Source of the DNA: Capitella teleta | Lineage: Eukaryota; Annelida; Polychaeta; Capitellidae | Reading direction: 5' to 3' | Length of the DNA: 64,000 bases | Assembly: GCA_000328365.1 (NCBI GenBank) | Contig: KB308736.1 | Span: forward strand, 27,515-91,514 | In this document: in pieces, positions 48,909 to 60,371 of the stretch | How the letters are laid out: every line of letters starts with the position of its first letter | How positions within the stretch are numbered: the stretch's first letter is position 1 | Translations under genes and position numbers: made by a program | Notes under the pieces: generated by a model | What the model saw: only the letters and a program-made list of their open reading frames with translations | Databases searched by the model: none | What the model was told of the DNA's origin: nothing

Positions 48909-49696
48909 CAGTCAAACCCCGTTAATCCGCAGTCATGTAATCCGTCCTTTTCATTAATCTGCCTCCGACCACGATTCTAGGGAACGAATCTACACTTTAC
49001 CATTGTAAATAACATGTATTCCGCCCCCCAAATAGCATGTCGAAAACAAACATCAGCCAAGACACATCAATTGTCGGCAATTTCTTTTAAGTCGGTCAGT
49101 TTAACAACAAATGGCGCCTTCCCGTTTTTTAACGCTTAAGTTAATTAAACAAAGCAAATCAATCGCAGGCGAAAATTCTGTTAAGTCTTTAATTTAATTG
49201 GTCGCTGGGTTAAGCGATGTTCAGGAGCGGAACGAATGAAATGACGAAGTTGTGAGTGGAGCTCAATCGAGTGGAGAAGCAAGTGGATCTGAGCCCATGA
49301 AGGAAGTCTTGGCGGGGGAAGCGAGGCAGCACGTGCGCGCATTAATGCTATATTTCGAGATATTCGAGGAGTCGGAAGCAGCGAAGCAAGAAAATAGAGA
49401 TGAACTACATCGATTTGGGCGTGATGGAACGGCTTATCACAGGCAGACAACCATCACAGATTTTTTCAAACAATAAAAATCTTTAATTGGCCTCATGTGA
49501 TCGTTTGTGAGCTCCTTTTTACCCCCAGCTTCATTCCTAATGGTATATGCTACAACGTTAATGCATTACATGGGTTTTGGGGGTTTTAGAATGACACAAT
49601 ATTCATCAATTTGTGATCTGAAATGTAATCCGCCCTTTTCGTTAATCCGTCAGTTTCCTTGGGAACGAAGGAGGGCGGATTAACGGGGTCTGACTG
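48909..49696 (+). mobile_element. Tigger/pogo-type DNA transposon, internally deleted
   Basis: 788 bp flanked by TA on both sides. The terminal inverted repeats are CAGTCAAACCCCGTTAATCC and, from the other end, CAGTCAGACCCCGTTAATCC, with one mismatch in 20. This is the pogo/Tigger type of end. An open frame at 49252-49476 ends RQTTITDFFKQ, like the C-terminus of Tigger transposases. The DNA-binding and catalytic parts are missing, so the copy is non-autonomous. The near-identical ends suggest a fairly recent insertion. Confidence 0.85.
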
Positions 49697-50173
49697 TATA
49701 TATCTAAGGGGTCAAGTGAGTTCATGCAGCCAGTAGTTAGTCACTGCTAGGCGTTTAGGAATCAAGGTCAGGAGCTTTTGTGGTGAGGTTACCGAGGAGT
49801 TTGTCAGCTGAATACTAAACAGCCGTATGACGATCCTTTTGGGATTACAGGAATACTGAATAATTTATGATTGCAAAACGAATCGGCAAATTAAAAGAGA
49901 AATAATAACTGGTTCAATTTCTTTTATTAAAATTCTAATGAAATTCTACACTGGTACAATGTAAACAAAAACAATCACCACCAAACAGGTCTATAAACAT
50001 TCATTGTGCGTTGAAAATAATTCAAGAAGCAAATAGAAAACGCTGCTCATCTGAGAAATCAGTCGCCTAGAATTTAAACATGAACATCCAATAACTAAAG
50101 AGGGTAGCCGATTGAGAGGGCTTTGATCCTTGAGAAGGGGGAGGGAGGGTTCTCCGGATGAGCAGCAGCAAAT
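49697..50173. other. 3' flank of MEMO1
   Basis: Between the Tigger element and the MEMO1 stop codon. Likely holds the MEMO1 3' UTR; no other gene seen. Confidence 0.5.
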
Positions 50174-50998
50174 TCAGACGATGGTCAAGGCAGCCGAAGC
50201 ATAGCTGACCGATGAATCCTTGTTGGTCAAGCATTGACTAGATTGAGCATACTTCAAGAAATGCAGCGAATACCTATGGCCATTGCCACGAGATTCACGC
50301 AAGCACTTGATGCTCTGAGAAGGAAATATGAGAGAGAGGGAGGGGTGAGGGCGGTCTTACGTTTAGCAGAACTCCGATTGGGTGACGCCCGCATATAGTG
50401 TTGCCATACTGCTCTAGGTACGCTGTGAACGCTGGAGGATCCATTTCCTCAATGAGGTTCATACCCTGTGAATTGAGAATTGTGCTGAAATTATCCTCTA
50501 CTGCATTCACCCAAAGAAGTCATTTCATTCACTGTTAAATGATTTCTGGTTTTTTGTTTTGCAATTTGTGTAAATTTCATCCTTGGCTTTGTGGATACTA
50601 AGTATACAATTTTCGCTAATTGATAAAACTAAAAACTTGGTGGTTTATCAGTAAATTGTAGAATAAGAGGAAAGGTGGGATTATTTCAATATATGAACGA
50701 TTAAGGGTCGAATACCATTCGGTCGAGATGTTCGATGGATTTGTAGATATCTCCCTTTGATTTGTCGTAATATGTGTAACGGAATCTTTGACCTGAGAAA
50801 CAACAAATAAAGTTACAATCAGTAGCATCTTATTTCTGACCCCAGTGACAAAAGTCAGATGAGATCACAAAGAGGTTGTTTGGATCGGCCAGATATCGGC
50901 TGAAGATTCTTCCATATGCTGCTTCCTTATCGGGGTTCAACGACCCCACCAAGACGGGAATCACTGTGAAATGTCCCTGGCGACTAAAAGAGAAATCA

Positions 50999-51034
<36 letters not shown>

Positions 51035-52055
51035 CACAGGCATTATCTCTTTCTTTCTCCAAAACCTTAATACATTAAATCTTATGCATTGTATTTATAT
51101 AATGAAACTGAATGATACTTAATTAATTATTTATTTTCATGAATTATAATAATAAGGATTTAATCATCAAAATTGTGGAAACACCCCCCTGTAGCTCGAA
51201 TAAATATTTTCACTTTTTGATAATTCTATTTCAGTTAGGTCAAATTTTGAACTAGAATTTCCCACTGACCTCTGCATGACCTTGGCAACGTACGGAAGAT
51301 GCATCTCAATGCTGTGCTCATCTTCATCAGTCTGATTACTCATCTTTTCAAACATTGACGTGGAATAAAGTTCTTCAGAAACTGAGAAAAAGAAGAAAAA
51401 AGATTGAATAAATATTGGATTCCAGTTTATTAAGCTTAAATTAAATTAAACCTACTCTGAGCATCGATTGTCAGATCATAAAGAGGAGTTTGATATTTCT
51501 CGGCGGCAGTGATAGCGCAACCGTTGAGACGAACGTGATGAGATGGACCCAAAATGAACACTCTGTGACTGAAGAAAACATAAATTGAGAAAGCGTAAGG
51601 CGACAGAACGCAGCACAAACACTCGGCTAGGGTCGATTTGTTTATACGCGTGAGCAGAACACGCCCCACAGTAGGAATATCCCGCATGGCTACCAAAGAA
51701 AGAATTGAGGAAGAGTTTAGAATCATCAGAGAGCGAGTCGAGCAGACATGACTCACGGAGCAATAATCGCTCGGGCGTGCTCACCGCCTGCCGGAGCCTT
51801 TGAAAGCCACTTGCCAAGTTCTTTGTTCAAACCCTCACCTACAAAGAGAAAATGTAATCTATGAAAAATGAAAGAGAATGCAGATTTCGGTAAGGAATAC
51901 TAGTACATGCATGCATTAGGGAAAAATCATAACGTTAAAGAGTCATAACGGTATGTTTTGAAGCGAGAGGTTTTCGAAAGAGTGATTTCTAGCTTTTTCT
52001 TACCATCGCCAGTGTACCAGCTGCCAGCATGCGATGCTTTACGAACACGCGACAT
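50174..52055 (-). CDS. MEMO1: MEMO1 homologue
   Basis: MEMO1 (mediator of ErbB2-driven cell motility) is a conserved intracellular protein with a dioxygenase-like fold that binds copper or iron. It is linked to receptor-tyrosine-kinase signalling, redox control and the cytoskeleton. Nine exons in coding order: 52004-52055, 51757-51838, 51623-51689, 51456-51561, 51270-51381, 50841-50983, 50716-50792, 50361-50465, 50174-50314, for about 294 residues, the family's usual size. Recognisable stretches are [62 protein letters not shown] and [14 protein letters not shown]. The family's putative metal-site residues (His of HAG, His of EMHLPY, Cys of DFCHWG) are present. The junction of exons 3 and 4 does not fit a clean GT-AG intron in the expected frame, so those two borders are approximate. 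Confidence 0.93.
50999..51032. repeat. (ATT)n microsatellite in a MEMO1 intron
   Basis: About 11 uninterrupted ATT units. Confidence 0.95.
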
Positions 52056-53428
52056 GTTGGACCCTATTTTGTGGATATTTCCTTCAGAATGACAGAGAAA
52101 CGACTAATCGAATCTTCCGAGTGGAGATGAATGTACGAAGAAAAGACGGAAGTTGACTATATGGCGGAATATTCATGAGCGATTGATGAATATTCATTAT
52201 GCTAATTTATTTTGGCGTTTTTGGCTGATTATTCAGATAATTTCAAAACATTTCATATTTAATGGCAAGGATTATGTACTGAACAATCCGTTTGTGTGTA
52301 TTTCATTTCACACGTAAGTGATGGTAAGGCAAACACCATGAAAGTATTGCAAATTGAGGGTTATATGAATATTCATGAAACTGATGAATATTATAATATG
52401 CAAATGCGGAGGCATGGCAGCGAGTGTTGCCAGAACTGAGAGCTGTCATGTAGTGGTTTCGTTTTGATCGTGAGTCGCCATTTCTGATTCGAATTCTTCG
52501 CTCACATACCTAAATTGTGATTGTTAAACATAACTTCTTGAATTACCGCTTTGCTATGTTCACTGACAAATGTCCATATTAAAGGTTGGTGACGTCATAT
52601 CATTCAGTGATGCACAGTTGCGGAAATACACCTAGTGACCTACATGTTTACATGTAATAAGTTTAAAATTAAAACTGACTTTTAGTATCAATGTTGTCTG
52701 GCTGTATAGGTCCATTCTGTAGTCTGGTCTGGGAAACAGTCTAACTATAGCATAGGCGCTAATTAACAGTTAATTAGTCGTGCATGAAGCTGAAATTTGC
52801 CATCAAGACCATTGGACTTCCATGGCTTGTGAGTATACCACTATACCTGCATGCGTGTATTGTGTTAAGCTATAAAATATAATGAAAAGTGTGCACGAAT
52901 TAAGCAGATTAAATCAAACTAATTTATTCGTACATTAATTAGAATACGTAGTAATTAAGTGCGAGATTTCTTTTATGAGAACTGCTCAAAGATCTGCATG
53001 GTCACTCGATGGCTCCCATTGTTAACAACAGGATAATTACTTTTGTATCACGTCACCAGTCTGAAATCGAAGCGAGATTTTAAACCTCTCAAATTGGATG
53101 TATCTAGGATTCAGCCCACAGCAAGTGCACTGCAAAAATATGCCAGTCAAAAGGTGTATTTGTCTAAATTATAAAGACCCCAGCAATAATATTTCATCTA
53201 AATACGATGCACCACCTGGTCCACCCCTATTACTTGCAAGCGTTGCTTGACTCAAGTCTTATTTATTGGAAAATAGCCACGTAGATAATTTCCTCAGCGC
53301 TATGAAAGATGCTCAGTATGTTTAATGTGTAAGGTCGCTAGTTTATTCACTGTGCTAGAACAATGTACATTAATCACAAGTCACTCTTCTATCTCCCAAC
53401 AGCAGCAGCAGCAGCAGTAGCAGCAGAG
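52056..53428. promoter_or_regulatory. Divergent upstream region between MEMO1 and the Kelch gene
   Basis: 1.37 kb between two divergent start codons. Near MEMO1 there is an ETS-type CGGAAGT (52147-52153) and ATGGCGG, a YY1-like core. Further on come several ATGAATATTCAT-type palindromes and two octamer-like sites, ATGCTAAT (52199-52206) and ATGCAAAT (52398-52405). The right part probably holds a 5' UTR intron of the Kelch gene, whose acceptor is near the CAG run at 53400. Function is inferred. Confidence 0.4.
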
Positions 53429-55291
53429 ATGGTAGAAGAGTTTAGTTCAATGGTGTTTGACGACCCTGACCACCAGAAGTCTCAGTCGGTCTCAATGAAA
53501 TCTCTCTTTGATGAGGGGCTATTATTGGATCTCACGTTGTGTGTGCAACAGCGTAAATTCCGTTGTCATCGTAATGTGCTCGCTTGTACTTCACCCTATT
53601 TCAAAGCAATGTTCACTGCAGACTTGACAGAGAGAGGACAAGCGGAAGTTGAGCTGCATGAAGTGGATCCTGAATCTGTTTATTTGATCATTGAGTATGC
53701 ATACACAGGGCATATTGAAATCACTCGAAGCAATGCACAGAATCTTCTTGCAGCTTCTTCCTTGTTTCAAGTAACAAGAGTCCTTAAAGCATGTGCTACA
53801 TTCATGGAAACACAGCTGGATGAATTGAACTGTGTTGGGGTTCATTACTTTGCTCATATTCACAATTGCACAGCATTGCGGAAGAAAGCTCAAGAATTCA
53901 TTGAGAAGAACTTTGTTAATGTTTGTCATGGAGAGGAATTCCTTTCTTTGCCTGAAGATAAACTCTCGGAGATTCTTTCATCGAGTGAACTGAATGTGGA
54001 AAAGGAAGAAATTGTGCTTGATGCTCTCCTCAATTGGACACTACACGAAAGAGACGTTCGTATAAGCAGCCTCAGTGAACTTCTGCCTCAAGTCAGATTG
54101 GCTTTAATCAATTCGTGTTATATTCAAGAGGTTTTAGGAAGGAATAACCTGTTATCAGAGTGCACAGAGTTTTTGAAGGACTTGAAAACTTTTGAGGCAA
54201 ACCCTGAAAAATATGCTGGCAAACATGCCATAAGCACAGTGCTGCGCTCTGGGATGATTAAGCCAGACATTTGTATTCTCCTCATAGGGGGTGTTGATCA
54301 CAAAAAGCCCTCAATCAATTGCTACAATCCTTTAACACGTGAGGCTTATTTCATGGCAGGGTTTAACGAGGAGCTCTCTACGGGGTTGTATGCTGTTGAA
54401 GATCCAGCTTGCATCGTCACTGACAAAAACCAGATCTTTGTCGCCGGAGGTAACTATATTTACCATGAGAACTTGGCTGAGTGTCAGTCGGATGATGATT
54501 CTTTTGAGGAATATGAAGAGGAGAGTGTTCGGAAGGATTTCTTCATGTTCGATAACGATCATGATTGCTGGCTCTCTCGTGCCCCAATGCTTTTCCCCAA
54601 ATCCAACTTTGCCCTTGCTCAAGTAGGAAACACCCTGTTCTGCTTTGGGGGACTCACCATCAACCAGCATCCAACTGAGATTATCGAGTCTTATGACATA
54701 ACCCTGAATAAGTGGAGTTATGTGAGCATGATGCCGACCACACTGGTAGATCTTAGTGCTGTAGTGCACGATGATCTTATCTATGTCTTAGGGGGCCGCA
54801 CTGGTGTTGGGGCCCACAATGTGGTCATGAGGTACAACCCCAAGAAAAGTGAGTGGCTTTCATTAGCTGGCATGCCAACACCGCGCTTCAACTTTGGGGC
54901 CTGTGTGATGGCAGATGAGATCTACGTGTGTGGTGGACAGATTTACTCCCACACCAGTCACACAATCAATCGCGAAGCTTTGAATTCCGTCGAGATTTAC
55001 AGCATTGAAAGCAATCAGTGGCGGCAGGGCCCGGATTTACCTGAAGATATGTATAACACAGGATTGTTTAATCTCCACGGAGAACTCTATGCGTGTGGCA
55101 CGACAGAATACCACCGATCGGCATACAGAATATACCGCTTCAATGTTGTCTATAAACTGTTGTCTGATCAATCAACATGGAAGCAAGTTGAATCTGATTT
55201 GTGTGGCACTTTACGCGATTATGCCTGCGTTGCTGCTCACATGCATACTAGAAAACTATCTCAGGTTTTTCGACCGGACGTTGATACCTGA
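53429..55291 (+). CDS. BTB-BACK-Kelch protein (KLHL/KBTBD family)
   Basis: An intronless coding region of 620 residues. These proteins are substrate adaptors of Cullin-3 ubiquitin ligases. The BTB domain covers residues ~20-130 (LLLDLTLCVQQRKFRCHRNV, FKAMFTADL, EYAYTGHIEI). A BACK domain follows to ~240 (VHYFAHIHNC, LLNWTLHE). Then come Kelch repeats (~285-600) with blade motifs such as LFCFGGLT, IYVLGGRTGVG and IYVCGGQIYS. An acidic insert (DDDSFEEYEEES) lies between early blades. The start was set at 53429, just after a CAG repeat preceded by an acceptor-like CCCAACAG. An upstream in-frame ATG at 53363 would add 22 residues, including an Ala run, and is probably intronic. The closest vertebrate member cannot be named from sequence alone; there is some likeness to KBTBD8/KLHL24-type proteins. 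Confidence 0.9.
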   Translation: MVEEFSSMVFDDPDHQKSQSVSMKSLFDEGLLLDLTLCVQQRKFRCHRNVLACTSPYFKAMFTADLTERGQAEVELHEVDPESVYLIIEYAYTGHIEITRSNAQNLLAASSLFQVTRVLKACATFMETQLDELNCVGVHYFAHIHNCTALRKKAQEFIEKNFVNVCHGEEFLSLPEDKLSEILSSSELNVEKEEIVLDALLNWTLHERDVRISSLSELLPQVRLALINSCYIQEVLGRNNLLSECTEFLKDLKTFEANPEKYAGKHAISTVLRSGMIKPDICILLIGGVDHKKPSINCYNPLTREAYFMAGFNEELSTGLYAVEDPACIVTDKNQIFVAGGNYIYHENLAECQSDDDSFEEYEEESVRKDFFMFDNDHDCWLSRAPMLFPKSNFALAQVGNTLFCFGGLTINQHPTEIIESYDITLNKWSYVSMMPTTLVDLSAVVHDDLIYVLGGRTGVGAHNVVMRYNPKKSEWLSLAGMPTPRFNFGACVMADEIYVCGGQIYSHTSHTINREALNSVEIYSIESNQWRQGPDLPEDMYNTGLFNLHGELYACGTTEYHRSAYRIYRFNVVYKLLSDQSTWKQVESDLCGTLRDYACVAAHMHTRKLSQVFRPDVDT

Positions 55292-55453
55292 CCATGTGGG
55301 TAATTCTTGATTTTAATTAATTATTGTGTGAGGAAACAAGCATTCCACCTTTTATTTTTGCATTGTAATTTATTTCCTTTATTCGTGGCCAAAATATTCA
55401 TGATGCCAATGGAATCAATTTCACTGATCTACACTGGTAATTGTATTTGTCTA

Positions 55454-55459
55454 AATAAA
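55454..55459 (+). terminator. Polyadenylation signal of the Kelch gene
   Basis: AATAAA about 160 bp after the stop codon; another lies near 55529. Confidence 0.5.
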
Positions 55460-55559
55460 TGCTCACGATAGAGTGATTACAATTGTTATATTTTTATTAT
55501 ACATGTGCGCTCATTTTGGATTTTAATGAAATAAAAGTGACTCAACCTGTGGATAATGT

Positions 55560-56709
55560 GTAAGTGTTTAATTTTGTTTGATGATCGATGGATATTATAA
55601 GCTGAATTAAACTTTCCAAGTATGCTGAATTGCTGATGCATGATGATAATGCCTTTCCAAGATTTTTGCTCATTGGAAATTGTTGGTTCTATGGCTCATC
55701 CAATCCTCTTAGGTTAACACATGGGTATTGGATGAGGAATAAGTGTGCCGAGCATATAGCCTGAAATTCCTGAATCACCGCATATCATACAGCCCCTCTG
55801 GCAGTACGAAACATAGCTGGGCTGCACTGGCTTAACTTCTCACCATTCGGGCAGGATTTAGTGAATATAGCACATTGTAAGGATTTATCGGATAGGCTAC
55901 TGGAGGAACATCAACCGGGGATGTCAGTGAGTAACAACAATGCATGATGCCGATAAAAGCAAATACCCATATATATATGGCCTAGCTTGAGCCACTAACA
56001 GTGTTCTCACTTTGACCAGTTAACAGTTACATGGGGAAAACACTCGGATTTTTTTAATTAACTTCAAGTTGATGAATGCTTACCAAAACACTCGATAAAG
56101 ACTTGAGCTGGTGCCAATCCATGATCGTTTATAAAAAGTTAGGTGGCGAGAGAGCAAGAGAAGAGAACAGAGAAGGGAATCCGCTCTGACACCGACCAGA
56201 CCTCCACATCTTCTTTGGCCACTCACTCCCGGTGACAATATTCGGAAAGAAATAGTGTTGTAATGTGGAGTCATGGAGTCCTCTTCTTTCAAGAGTTGCT
56301 AGGTGTCTCCGCCGATGTGTGGCCAGAAAGGAAGGAGTAATATAAAACACGCACAAAAAGAAAGTTACATTAGTGTCGGCCACCTAGGACACTATTTACA
56401 ACATGTTGCGTATGCTACAGTTCCGGGGTCTAATCCAATGAAAAAACTTCGGCCAAAATCAGTGGCATCTGATTAAACATATCAGTACTGTGATATTATT
56501 GTCATCTTGGGATAATATACCTGTCACCTGAGATAACTTGATGTGTTTTATTAGCTAGTGTTTTATATATATATAAGCTTTATGCTGCAAAATTCTGCAA
56601 AAAAAAAAGGATTTTCTGGAAGGGAAGAAAATCCAAGTCACGGTTCAAATAACCAATTTATTCTCTCGATCTATGTCCTATTGACTACCTGGGATGAGCT
56701 GGGACCTCG
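55560..56709. other. Intergenic, no gene seen
   Basis: Mixed AT-rich DNA upstream of a Tc1 remnant. Parts may belong to that element but were not recognised. Confidence 0.45.
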
Positions 56710-56869
56710 AGTGATAGCCACGGGACCAGAAAACGTTCATCAGTTGCGGGAGATGCTCGTAGAAGAATGGGAAGCAATTTCATACAACGCAATCCGTAGA
56801 CTGGTTGACAGCAGGTGTAGGAGATGTACAGCGTGCAGCCAAGTGAATGGAGGCCACACTCAATATTGA
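56710..56869 (+). mobile_element. Tc1/mariner transposase remnant (C-terminus)
   Basis: The frame reads VHQLREMLVEEWEAISYNAI, then RRLVDSRCRRCTA and NGGHTQY before a stop. This is the well-known end of Tc1-type transposases (LxxxLxxEWxxI...LVxSMxRR...NGGHTxY). The rest of the transposase is absent or unrecognisable. Confidence 0.85.
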
Positions 56870-57126
56870 GAAATATTTTTTCTTTCATCATGAGTCATGT
56901 TTCTTCATTAAAATTCACACTTGCAAAATTTAATCCCCAGCCCTTGTTTTTTCCCCATTGTTGCTCTCCAATACCACTAATCCATAAAATATTTTGGACA
57001 GGGGTTCAGAAGTGGCTCGAATTGCACAGTGCAAAATTTGAGTTCAATCGACCGAAATTTCACTTCCCATGACACAAAATTATGCATAGGTTACTTTCTG
57101 TTGACGTTCAGTATATATGTACTAGT

Positions 57127-57196
57127 CATTGTGTAATACCCAGTTGGCCGCTTCGACCAAACTGGTGATGTGGCCGTCATCTGCTCATTAGACAAT
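57127..57196. mobile_element. ~70-bp palindromic-ended repeat, copy A
   Basis: Begins CATTGTGTAAT and ends ATTAGACAATG, an inverted pair with one mismatch in 11. A diverged direct copy lies at 57828-57896. It looks like a tiny MITE or the end of a larger element. Confidence 0.5.
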
Positions 57197-57199
57197 GTG

Positions 57200-57790
57200 T
57201 ACTATAGTATTACCGTGCAGGTCATGAATGTAGGTAACAAACAGAACTGGACCAAAGACTGAGCTCTGCTGCACTCCACTGCTGACAGGTGATAGTGGTA
57301 ATCATGTGTCAGTAACCACAGTTATCTGGCAATGGCCAGTTTAAAAACACTCAATCTATTGGAGGATATTTCCAGGACGGTCCTCTGATGTTGTAATAAA
57401 TTTGAGGTTTGCTGACGAGCTTTCTATGGCACAGTGTCAAAGGCCTTCATCAGGCTGATATTGGCTAATAGGTGTTTGGTAATTCTTTGCTCGATTTTGT
57501 GTGAATTGGTGAGACATGCAACCGCTTTCTTCCAAATATGTGGAATATTTATCACTGCCTCAAAGGGAACATGTGTAAGATCTGTAAGAATGCATTCAGG
57601 AACCTAGGATGTGCACCCCACCAGAACCAGTTGCGTGATTTGTTTTAAAGCATGAGGGGATGCAGAGGATTTATTGTCTCTGTATAATCATCACGTCTAG
57701 TGGATGATATCCCTAGCTATGTCTTTCAGTGGCTACCAGGATATATCACCCTTTAACTTTGGTGAAGACAGAGGAAAAAACGGAGCTGAA
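57200..57790 (-). mobile_element. LINE reverse-transcriptase fragment
   Basis: The minus strand translates in pieces to non-LTR reverse-transcriptase motifs: KAFDTVP (palm motif region) and SGVQQSSVFGPVLFVTYIHD, matching the family pattern SGVPQGSVLGPLLFxIYIND. Several frame changes separate the pieces, so it is dead. It is bracketed by the two ~70-bp repeats. Confidence 0.75.
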
Positions 57791-57827
57791 CGTTTTGCCA
57801 TCAAATTCTCCTATTCCTAATGGAAGC

Positions 57828-57896
57828 CATTGTGTGATACTCAGTTGGCCGCTCCGACCGACTGGCTGTGTGGCGTCGTCTGCTCTTTAGACAATG
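57828..57896. mobile_element. ~70-bp palindromic-ended repeat, copy B
   Basis: Same orientation as 57127-57196, about 80-85% identical by eye, sharing CAGTTGGCCGCT and TTTAGACAATG-like ends. Confidence 0.5.
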
Positions 57897-58568
57897 AATG
57901 GAAGCAGCAAGTGAGCAGTTCTTCTTGCAGTTCTGATAAAATAAATCTCACACTCGATTTTCTGAGTCTTCTTCTTAAATCAAACAATTATTCCAGAGGA
58001 AGAACATTGTTATTTTGAGAGGCATTGAATCATAAATTCATGTATTTTTAACTTGAATCCTGGTAATCGATGAAATAAACATATATTAAAGACAATTATT
58101 TAACCTTATTAAGTTACCTTTTTCTGGTTTCAGGCAGTATATTTGCCTCTCAGATCATATCCTTCGGCCTAATTTTCTTATTCTAGCTTTCTTTTGACGA
58201 TTGTACTTTTGATCCTTGTTTATCTTTTCTTTTGCAGATCATATAGACTCGATCAAAAGATATCTTGAGGTTCTCTTCAGCTTTTTGCATCAATCAGAAT
58301 TCGTCAATGTGTAACCTTTAATCTAAAGCAACGAGCGATAATACCAGCCTTTCGAAGAACGATATAATAAAATTCAGATAATGTAAATGATCAGTTGGGG
58401 TTATTTCTCTCTCAGAAACTCACCTTCGATTCTTCTCATCAGCGAATTGAAAATTGTAAGTCAATGGAAATGAATTAGCATCATTCACGTAAACGTAATT
58501 TCTAAATGATTATAGACTAATAGTAATAGTAATAATAGAAATACGGACTCAGAGTCTCAGTCAGAGTC
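57897..58568. other. Intergenic, no gene seen
   Basis: AT-rich, no recognisable feature. Confidence 0.5.
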
Positions 58569-58636
58569 TAGCTCCCCAAGCCGTAGCGTATAGTGTATAC
58601 ACTAGTAACTGCTTCACTACCCTTGGGGAGATAGCT
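58569..58636. mobile_element. Small terminal-inverted-repeat element, copy B
   Basis: 68 bp starting TAGCTCCCCAAGCCGTAGCG and ending CTTGGGGAGATAGCT. It shares its left end with 41354-41452. Flanking DNA is rich in GACTCAGAG/CTCAGTCAG motifs that form further short inverted repeats. Confidence 0.4.
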
Positions 58637-60030
58637 CGGAGTCGTACTCAGACTGACTCACTGATTGAGTGACTCAGAGACACTCACACATGATAATGAA
58701 TGATAATAATTATAATTAGCTGACATACTTCAGAAGTTCAGCGAGACCGAGAGAGAGGGGGAGGTACGTGGACCAGTGACTGTGAATCATAACCCGTTCG
58801 CTACACTGGGAAACGACAATAAACTAAATAGAGACCCTGACATATTTGTAGGTCAAGGCTAGCCCTATACTATGGCAGATCATGATCGCCCGTGGATTCG
58901 CTCTACCGTATCAGGCGCATACTGAGTTCATACTAGATTACATTTTAGGGTTCACTTGTCAAATAACCCCGGACCCCCAAAACTCATATTAGCTAGCTAA
59001 TGAAAGGATGAAAGACAAGAGAAGTAACTCATAACTATATATGCATATTATAAACTTTACTTTGGGTGCGGATATCCAAGGAAAAGTTGTTATCCAACTA
59101 CATTATTAGTTTCACGTTGAATCAACATTGAGTCAACGATAATCCACCATTGTTATATTACTACGCATAAACAAACCTTACAACACATACTACGCACACA
59201 AAATAGTCCCTCAACATATTCGAACAGATCACGTATTATTCTTACCAATTACACATATCAATGATCCAGGGTTAGGGTTCGCAGCGGCGATGTGTCTCTG
59301 GAAACGGCGATTGGCGGTCACTTTTTCCATGCTAGTTCACGACATGAATGAAGTACTACGTATGTTGGTAAACGGTTGTCACGTGACACAACAAAGCCAC
59401 GTGTTTCAAGAATTCATATATTCATGAGGTCAAGAAGGCATATTTTAACCCTTCCTGTGCTTTAATATCTTAGGCCCCATATCCCTCTGTCTGCCACATT
59501 AATTTCAGAATTTGTAAAACTTCGGATGTACAATATTGAAAAAATCATATCTCAGCCATTTCTCAACATAAACTAATATTCTTTAGTTTATACCAAATTG
59601 CATCTACAGATTCTGAATTGTCTGATGAACCCATAGTCAGAGCTAAGAAACTAAGAAAAACTAAATGTTTCATTTGATAAAACATTATTACAAGAATTTT
59701 TCTTATGCGGAACATGATACAAAGTCTCTGCAGCTTACTTAAGGCTTCAAATACAAGGTAAAATAATAGAAAAAGTTACCAAGTGAATGTTAGGAAACTT
59801 ATGAACACTGAACATTACCATTAATAGCATTCAAGAGTATGATATCTTTTGAAACAGTCAGGGATGCATAAGGTGACTTTGCAATCAGCACACCAGTAAC
59901 TAGAACTAGAAACGTCTGCAGAAGCCATGGTCAACTGCAATGTGTAGTAAAACAGTGTATTACTACATGTAATCAACGTTTCATTCATGAAATAATATCT
60001 ACATCAGACTAAAGTAGCAACGATTGCGCG
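58637..60030. other. Intergenic, no gene seen
   Basis: No coding frame or repeat recognised. Confidence 0.5.
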
Positions 60031-60371
60031 CAATAGAATCTATCTGCAGACGTTTAAACCCCCCGGCATTTAAACAGAGGTCGGCAGGTTCAAAACAAAG
60101 CTGAGGCTAAAAATAAACAACCACATGGCAAAACCGGAAGCCCAAAGTAGGTCACATCTCCGAGCATAGCGGACGATCGATATTTGTCACGGAAAGTAAC
60201 GGAAAGTGCCGACTAACTTCGGGTATCTTCGCAATAGAATCTATCTGCAGACGTTTGAATCCCCCAACAGACGTCGGCAGGTTCAAAACATAGCTGAGGC
60301 TAAAAATAAACGACCACGTGACTGGAAATGGAAGCCTGAAGTAGGTCATATCTTCCAGCATAACCAGCAAT
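60031..60371 (+). repeat. Degenerate tandem duplication upstream of TTC9
   Basis: Two direct copies begin CAATAGAATCTATCTGCAGA at 60031 and 60232 (spacing 201 bp). They share the stretch through GTCGGCAGGTTCAAAACA to AGTAGGTCA with scattered changes. Both carry GGAAG motifs. Could be a promoter-proximal duplication or two repeat insertions. Confidence 0.8.

Noticed and set aside
53363-53428. Upstream in-frame ATG and Ala run of the Kelch gene
   Set aside because: Crosses an acceptor-like CCCAACAG and a CAG microsatellite; the next ATG has better context and starts the conserved region more naturally.
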